Of a stretch of 18,064 bases of DNA, positions 15,058 through 18,064 are shown piece by piece. Position numbers and translations under genes: made by a program. The stretch's first letter is position 1, and every line of letters begins with the position of its first letter. Under the pieces are notes generated by a model, which ran no database searches, was not told where the DNA came from, and saw only the letters and a list, made by a program, of their open reading frames with translations. This DNA is from Flavobacteriaceae bacterium (GTDB taxonomy: Bacteria; Bacteroidota; Bacteroidia; Flavobacteriales; Weeksellaceae): contig JAISSC010000196.1 of assembly GCA_031273305.1 (NCBI GenBank), positions 1 through 18,064 of the forward strand, given 5' to 3'.

Positions 15058-16598
15058 TGACCGGAAAAATTTTGTGGATAGATGATGAGATAGAAATGTT
15101 GGAACCTCATATCATTTTTTTAAAGGATAAAGGATATAGCGTGGTTGAGGTTACTAATGCCGCTGACGCTTTGGAATTAATACCCAAAGAAAACTTTCAG
15201 GCAGTTTTATTAGATGAAAACATGCCGGGAATCGGAGGGTTGGAAGCCTTGCAACGTATCAAAGAAATAAAACCTGACCTTCCTGTGGTAATGGTTACTA
15301 AGAACGAGGCAGAAGATATAATGGAAGAAGCCATAGGGGAACAGATCGCCGATTATATTTTGAAACCGGTAAATCCGAATCAGGTTTTGCTAAGCCTTAA
15401 GAAAATTCTGAAAAGCGAGGAAATAATAGAAAAAAAGACGGTGCAAAACTATCAACAGGAGTTCCGTAAAATTTCTATGGACCTAACGTATGCTCAAACG
15501 TATGAGGACTGGGTTCAATTATATTTAAAGTTGATCCAGTGGGATTTACGTTTTGATAAACTTTCCGATAAGGGAATGAGCGATATTCTCCAAAACCAAA
15601 AGGAAGAAGCGAACAAGCTCTTTGCCAAGTTTATTGAAAATGAATATAAACACTGGTTGCACTCCGACCAAAAACCTATTATGTCGCATACGGTCTTTAA
15701 AGACGTGGTTCGTCCTGTGATTAATGGTAAAAATAAAGTTTTGTTGTTATTAATTGACAACTTACGCTATGACCAATGGAAGACCATAGAGCCTTTATTT
15801 AAGAAACATTTCACATCTGCAACGGAAAAGGCTTATTTTAGTATACTTCCATCCGCAACTCAATATGCCCGTAATTCATTCTTTTCAGGATTACTGCCTT
15901 TGGAAATAGAGAAAAAATATCCCGAATATTGGATAAGTGAAAATGACGAGGGGCATAAAAATCAATATGAGAACGAATTATTGATTACCCAACTTCAACG
16001 ATTAGGCATAAAGGATGTGAAAAGTAAATATTTCAAAATACTAAATGCCGAATTTGAAAAGAAGGTATATGACGAATTTAAATCTTACAACAATATGGAT
16101 CTTATAACTATTGTTTATAATTTCATAGATATTCTTTCTCATGCTAAAACCAACAATAACATAGTAAATGAACTTATCCGGGACGATAAAACATTTCGCT
16201 CCCTGACCTATACATGGTTTGAAAATTCCAGTATATTGAAAATTATCCAACTGGCAGCTGAGGAGGGTTATAAGGTAATCGTAACTACCGACCACGGAAC
16301 TATTTATGTGAAAAAACCAAGCAGGGTAATCGGAGATAAGGAATCTTCCACTAACTTAAGGTATAAACTGGGCAAAAATCTCCAATTTGAGGAAAAAGAT
16401 GTCTTTGTTATCAATAACCCGGAGGAATGTTTCCTTCCTAAAGTAAACGTTAACTCAAAATATATATTTGCCAAAGAAAATAAGTTTTTTGCCTATCCGA
16501 AAAACTACAATCACTTTGTTAACTATTATAAAGATACCTATCAGCATGGAGGTATCTCTATGGAGGAGATGATAATCCCGATTATTACATTGGAATAA
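15051..16598 (+). CDS. porX: PorX: response regulator with PglZ (alkaline phosphatase-type) domain
   Basis: The 515-residue protein has a receiver domain (1 to about 120) with the acidic pair Asp11/Asp12 in LWIDDE, phosphoacceptor Asp55 in LLDENMPG and Lys in YILKPVNPNQV. A helical linker follows, then a PglZ/alkaline-phosphatase superfamily domain (from about residue 225). Its metal-site motifs are VLLLLIDNLRYDQW, the PSATQYAR segment with the nucleophile Thr, TTDHGT and QHGG near the end. In Porphyromonas, PorX with PorY regulates the type IX secretion system, and the PglZ domain acts on cyclic oligonucleotides. Here it is divergent from the HD gene, and no PorY kinase is in view. An in-frame ATG two codons later (15057) is an equally plausible start. 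A shared hairpin terminator follows directly. Confidence 0.95.
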   Translation: MQMTGKILWIDDEIEMLEPHIIFLKDKGYSVVEVTNAADALELIPKENFQAVLLDENMPGIGGLEALQRIKEIKPDLPVVMVTKNEAEDIMEEAIGEQIADYILKPVNPNQVLLSLKKILKSEEIIEKKTVQNYQQEFRKISMDLTYAQTYEDWVQLYLKLIQWDLRFDKLSDKGMSDILQNQKEEANKLFAKFIENEYKHWLHSDQKPIMSHTVFKDVVRPVINGKNKVLLLLIDNLRYDQWKTIEPLFKKHFTSATEKAYFSILPSATQYARNSFFSGLLPLEIEKKYPEYWISENDEGHKNQYENELLITQLQRLGIKDVKSKYFKILNAEFEKKVYDEFKSYNNMDLITIVYNFIDILSHAKTNNNIVNELIRDDKTFRSLTYTWFENSSILKIIQLAAEEGYKVIVTTDHGTIYVKKPSRVIGDKESSTNLRYKLGKNLQFEEKDVFVINNPEECFLPKVNVNSKYIFAKENKFFAYPKNYNHFVNYYKDTYQHGGISMEEMIIPIITLE

Positions 16599-16623
16599 AA
16601 CAAGGTTGATGTAACCTTGTTTT
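16597..16623. terminator. Bidirectional terminator between porX and the DUF4442 gene
   Basis: AAAACAAGGTT (16597-16607) and AACCTTGTTTT (16613-16623) form an 11-bp perfect stem with a 5-base loop. Each strand has a T-run on its 3' side. The stem starts inside the porX stop codon and ends 23 bases before the stop of the convergent gene, so it serves both transcripts. Confidence 0.9.
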
Positions 16624-16645
16624 ATATTATCACACTGCCTGAAAC

Positions 16646-17095
16646 TTACTCTTTTACCTTAAAACTCCATGTAAAACGGAAAGTGGCTACTACATCTCCG
16701 GATTCGTCTTTTCCCTCCGATTGAATGACAACCACCTGCCCTTCTTTGGTTTCTATCGCTTTTTGTAATGTCTCACTGATCTGCTGCCCCTGTTCACAGG
16801 TAAATGTTATCCTGCCTACTGCTTTTTTAGTAAAATCTGCTTCCTGTCGGATTACCAACATAGAAATATTCTTACCTGATTTTACTATTTTATTTATGCA
16901 TAAAACTCCTGTTGATAACTCAGCCGCCATTCCCTGAACAGCCCAAAACATGGATTTGAAAGGATTCTGGCTCATACGGGATAATGCTACCTCCGTTTGG
17001 GCGGTTGAATCTGAATAATCTTTTAATGTAATTCCCGAAACATCTGCAATAGGCAAATTTACCTTGAGGAATTGAGAAAAGGCTTCTTTTGTCAT
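16646..17095 (-). CDS. DUF4442 family protein, hotdog-fold thioesterase-like
   Basis: The 149-residue protein shows the DUF4442 pattern: a short N-terminal helix, strand TLKDYSDSTAQTEVAL, then the segment NPFKSMFWAVQGMAAELSTGVL, which forms the central hotdog helix. After it come the strands ISMLVIRQEADFTKKA and GRITFTCEQG, and the paired C-terminal strands QVVVIQSEGKDESGDVVATFRFTWSFK. Hotdog proteins of this type are thioesterase-related; the substrate here is unknown and no classical catalytic residue can be assigned with confidence. It converges on porX and has a strong promoter match upstream. Confidence 0.8.
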   Translation of the reverse strand: MTKEAFSQFLKVNLPIADVSGITLKDYSDSTAQTEVALSRMSQNPFKSMFWAVQGMAAELSTGVLCINKIVKSGKNISMLVIRQEADFTKKAVGRITFTCEQGQQISETLQKAIETKEGQVVVIQSEGKDESGDVVATFRFTWSFKVKE

Positions 17096-17110
17096 TTATT
17101 TCGATTTTGA

Positions 17111-17143
17111 CAAATGTACATTTTTTTCATTTTTTAGCAAAAA
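17111..17143 (-). promoter_or_regulatory. Promoter of the DUF4442 gene (TTTTTG, 19 bases, TACATTTG)
   Basis: The minus strand has a -33 element TTTTTG (17143-17138) and a -7 element TACATTTG (17118-17111) 19 bases apart, matching the Bacteroidota consensus at optimal spacing. The -7 element ends 15 bases before the ATG at 17095. Confidence 0.75.
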
Positions 17144-17200
17144 TTGAGAGATCGTACGTGTCTCAAAAAATTCTATTTCATTATCCTTATGTCAGGTATA

Positions 17201-17231
17201 TTGTTACAAATAACAAGAGTTTGTATCTTTG
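17201..17231 (+). promoter_or_regulatory. Promoter of the thioredoxin-like lipoprotein gene; rules out a TTG start
   Basis: TTG (17201-17203) and TATCTTTG (17224-17231) are 20 bases apart, a Bacteroidota -33/-7 pair. Transcription should start near 17237, 13 bases before the ATG at 17250. An in-frame TTG at 17229 lies within the -7 element and cannot be the start codon of this transcript. Confidence 0.7.
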
Positions 17232-17249
17232 TCAAAATTATATTTCATC

Positions 17250-17822
17250 ATGAAGATTAAACAACTTTTATTATTACTCCCTGTTTTTAGTGTTTTAATG
17301 AGTTGTAGTGCGCCTGAAAGAGCAATTATTAACAAAAAGATCATAGACCCTGAAGGAGAGCCTATGCTTATCGGGCATGTTACACGAGAAGCCTTGACCG
17401 CACCGGAATTTAATGATTGGTTCTCTAAGGAATATGATGCCTATATCCCTGACCCGAATGTGATAAAAAAACTAAAAGGAAGAGCACGTTTATATGACAT
17501 TGAAATATATTTTGGAACATGGTGCAGTGACAGCCATGAGCAACTTCCGCGTCTTCTTAAAATTCTGGATGAAATGAAATATCCCGAAAAAAACCTCTCC
17601 ATGTATGCCCTGAACCGCAAAAAAGAAAGTTTTTATGGAGAACAGGCGCAAAAAGGAATTGATAAAGTTCCTACTTTCATTATTACCAAAGGCTATACCA
17701 GTAGGAAAGTAAGAGCAAGAGAAATAGGTCGTATCATTGAAACTCCTACCGAAAAGACTCTGGAGCTGGACTTATATAAAATTTTAATCGGGAAGAATTA
17801 TGGTGAGGATAAAAAGAAGTAA
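17250..17822 (+). CDS. Thioredoxin-fold lipoprotein with a WCSD motif
   Basis: The 190-residue protein begins with a lipoprotein signal peptide (MKIKQLLLLLPVFSVLMSC) whose lipobox LMSC puts the lipidated Cys at residue 19, so it is anchored in the cell envelope. The mature part has a thioredoxin-like core: strand IEIYFGTWCSDSHEQLPRLLKIL with Trp91-Cys92-Ser93-Asp94 in the redox-site position, and a cis-Pro loop KVPTFIITKG. Only one Cys is present at the active site instead of CxxC, so disulfide reduction by the usual two-Cys route is unlikely; a peroxidase-, binding- or chaperone-like role is possible. The tail is Lys-rich (GEDKKK). A good promoter lies directly upstream, and the gene appears to be monocistronic. 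Confidence 0.85.
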   Translation: MKIKQLLLLLPVFSVLMSCSAPERAIINKKIIDPEGEPMLIGHVTREALTAPEFNDWFSKEYDAYIPDPNVIKKLKGRARLYDIEIYFGTWCSDSHEQLPRLLKILDEMKYPEKNLSMYALNRKKESFYGEQAQKGIDKVPTFIITKGYTSRKVRAREIGRIIETPTEKTLELDLYKILIGKNYGEDKKK

Positions 17823-17933
17823 AAAATAAGGCATACTATATAAAACCTAATATAACGTGAGTTCGGGATAAGAGATTTATAAAAGGTTCTAATTCGTATA
17901 TTTAATTAATTGAATTTTAAATGATTATTGTTT

Positions 17934-18059
17934 GTTGTATACCTAACGGCATACAACCCACTATGACGTTATCCTTATTCTACCGAGCTTGAATCCCTAA
18001 TGGGATAAAATTTGGCAAGCATAATTATTCGTTCGTGGTTGTACATCCCATCGGGATGT
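17934..18059. repeat. Cluster of three small GC-centred hairpins (intergenic repeat family?)
   Basis: Three dyads lie in 126 bases of otherwise AT-rich non-coding DNA. Hairpin 1: GTTGTATACC / GGCATACAAC (17934-17957), one mismatch, loop TAAC. Hairpin 2: ATCCC / GGGAT (17993-18006), loop TAAT. Hairpin 3: ACATCCC / GGGATGT (18043-18059), loop ATC. All share a CC-rich left arm, a GG-rich right arm and a tiny loop, with centres roughly 50 bases apart, which suggests related units of a dispersed palindromic repeat. The cluster may continue beyond the window end. Confidence 0.55.
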
Positions 18060-18064
18060 TAGCT

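Noticed and set aside
15012..15110. Extended start of the HD gene
   Set aside because: It would overlap porX on the other strand by 60 bases and adds hydrophobic residues foreign to the family.
17229..17249. TTG start of the lipoprotein gene
   Set aside because: The TTG is part of the TATCTTTG promoter element and would displace the signal peptide from the N-terminus.
1..18064. tRNA or rRNA genes
   Set aside because: I saw no cloverleaf with a TTCGA-type T-loop and acceptor pairing, and no rRNA-like stretch, in the intergenic regions.

Overview
The window reads as chromosomal DNA of an AT-rich Bacteroidota bacterium, most likely a member of the Flavobacteriia. The evidence is a PorX-type receiver/PglZ regulator, a fused LpxC-FabZ enzyme, the gene order lpxD - lpxC/fabZ - lpxA - efp - lpxD paralogue - sucD, and several TAnnTTTG-type -7 promoter elements in place of E. 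coli-like -10 boxes. Ribosome binding sites are A-rich and weak throughout, as expected for this phylum. The species cannot be named from the sequence.

Left part, 1-3217: an accessory, defence-like region. It opens with the N-terminal part of a DUF1016/YhcG-type putative nuclease that runs off the window. About 540 bases without a convincing gene follow, holding a hairpin, three exact-length 11-bp direct repeats and a small palindrome. Next comes a compact minus-strand operon of four genes. In transcription order these are a canonical TIR protein, a small three-helix membrane protein, a TIR-like (MTH538/DUF1863) protein with a CxxC module, and a ThsB-like TIR protein. The first three genes overlap or nearly abut. 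The last gene is broken by a duplicated 8-bp unit, and removing one unit restores a 156-residue ThsB-like protein. No ThsA, SIR2, Macro or SLOG effector is visible. The membrane protein is therefore the best effector candidate, and this is the most interesting part of the window.

Middle part, 3323-8893: core genes dnaK (with its own terminator hairpin), prfC (release factor 3), an outer-membrane beta-barrel protein and sucD (succinyl-CoA ligase alpha), all on the minus strand.

Middle-right, 8951-15011: an apparent minus-strand operon. An HD-superfamily phosphohydrolase gene is followed by lpxD, lpxC/fabZ, lpxA, efp and a second lpxD-like acyltransferase gene. Together these encode the first acylation and deacetylation steps of lipid A synthesis, the FabZ dehydratase that competes for the same hydroxyacyl-ACP pool, and the translation factor EF-P. 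A well-formed promoter (TTTTTG, 18 bases, TACCTTTG) lies directly before lpxD and decides its start codon.

Right part, 15051-18064: porX is divergent from the HD gene across only 39 bases. It converges on a DUF4442 hotdog protein gene through a shared bidirectional terminator. A thioredoxin-fold lipoprotein gene follows on the plus strand. The window ends in a non-coding stretch with three small GC-centred hairpins that look like an intergenic repeat family.
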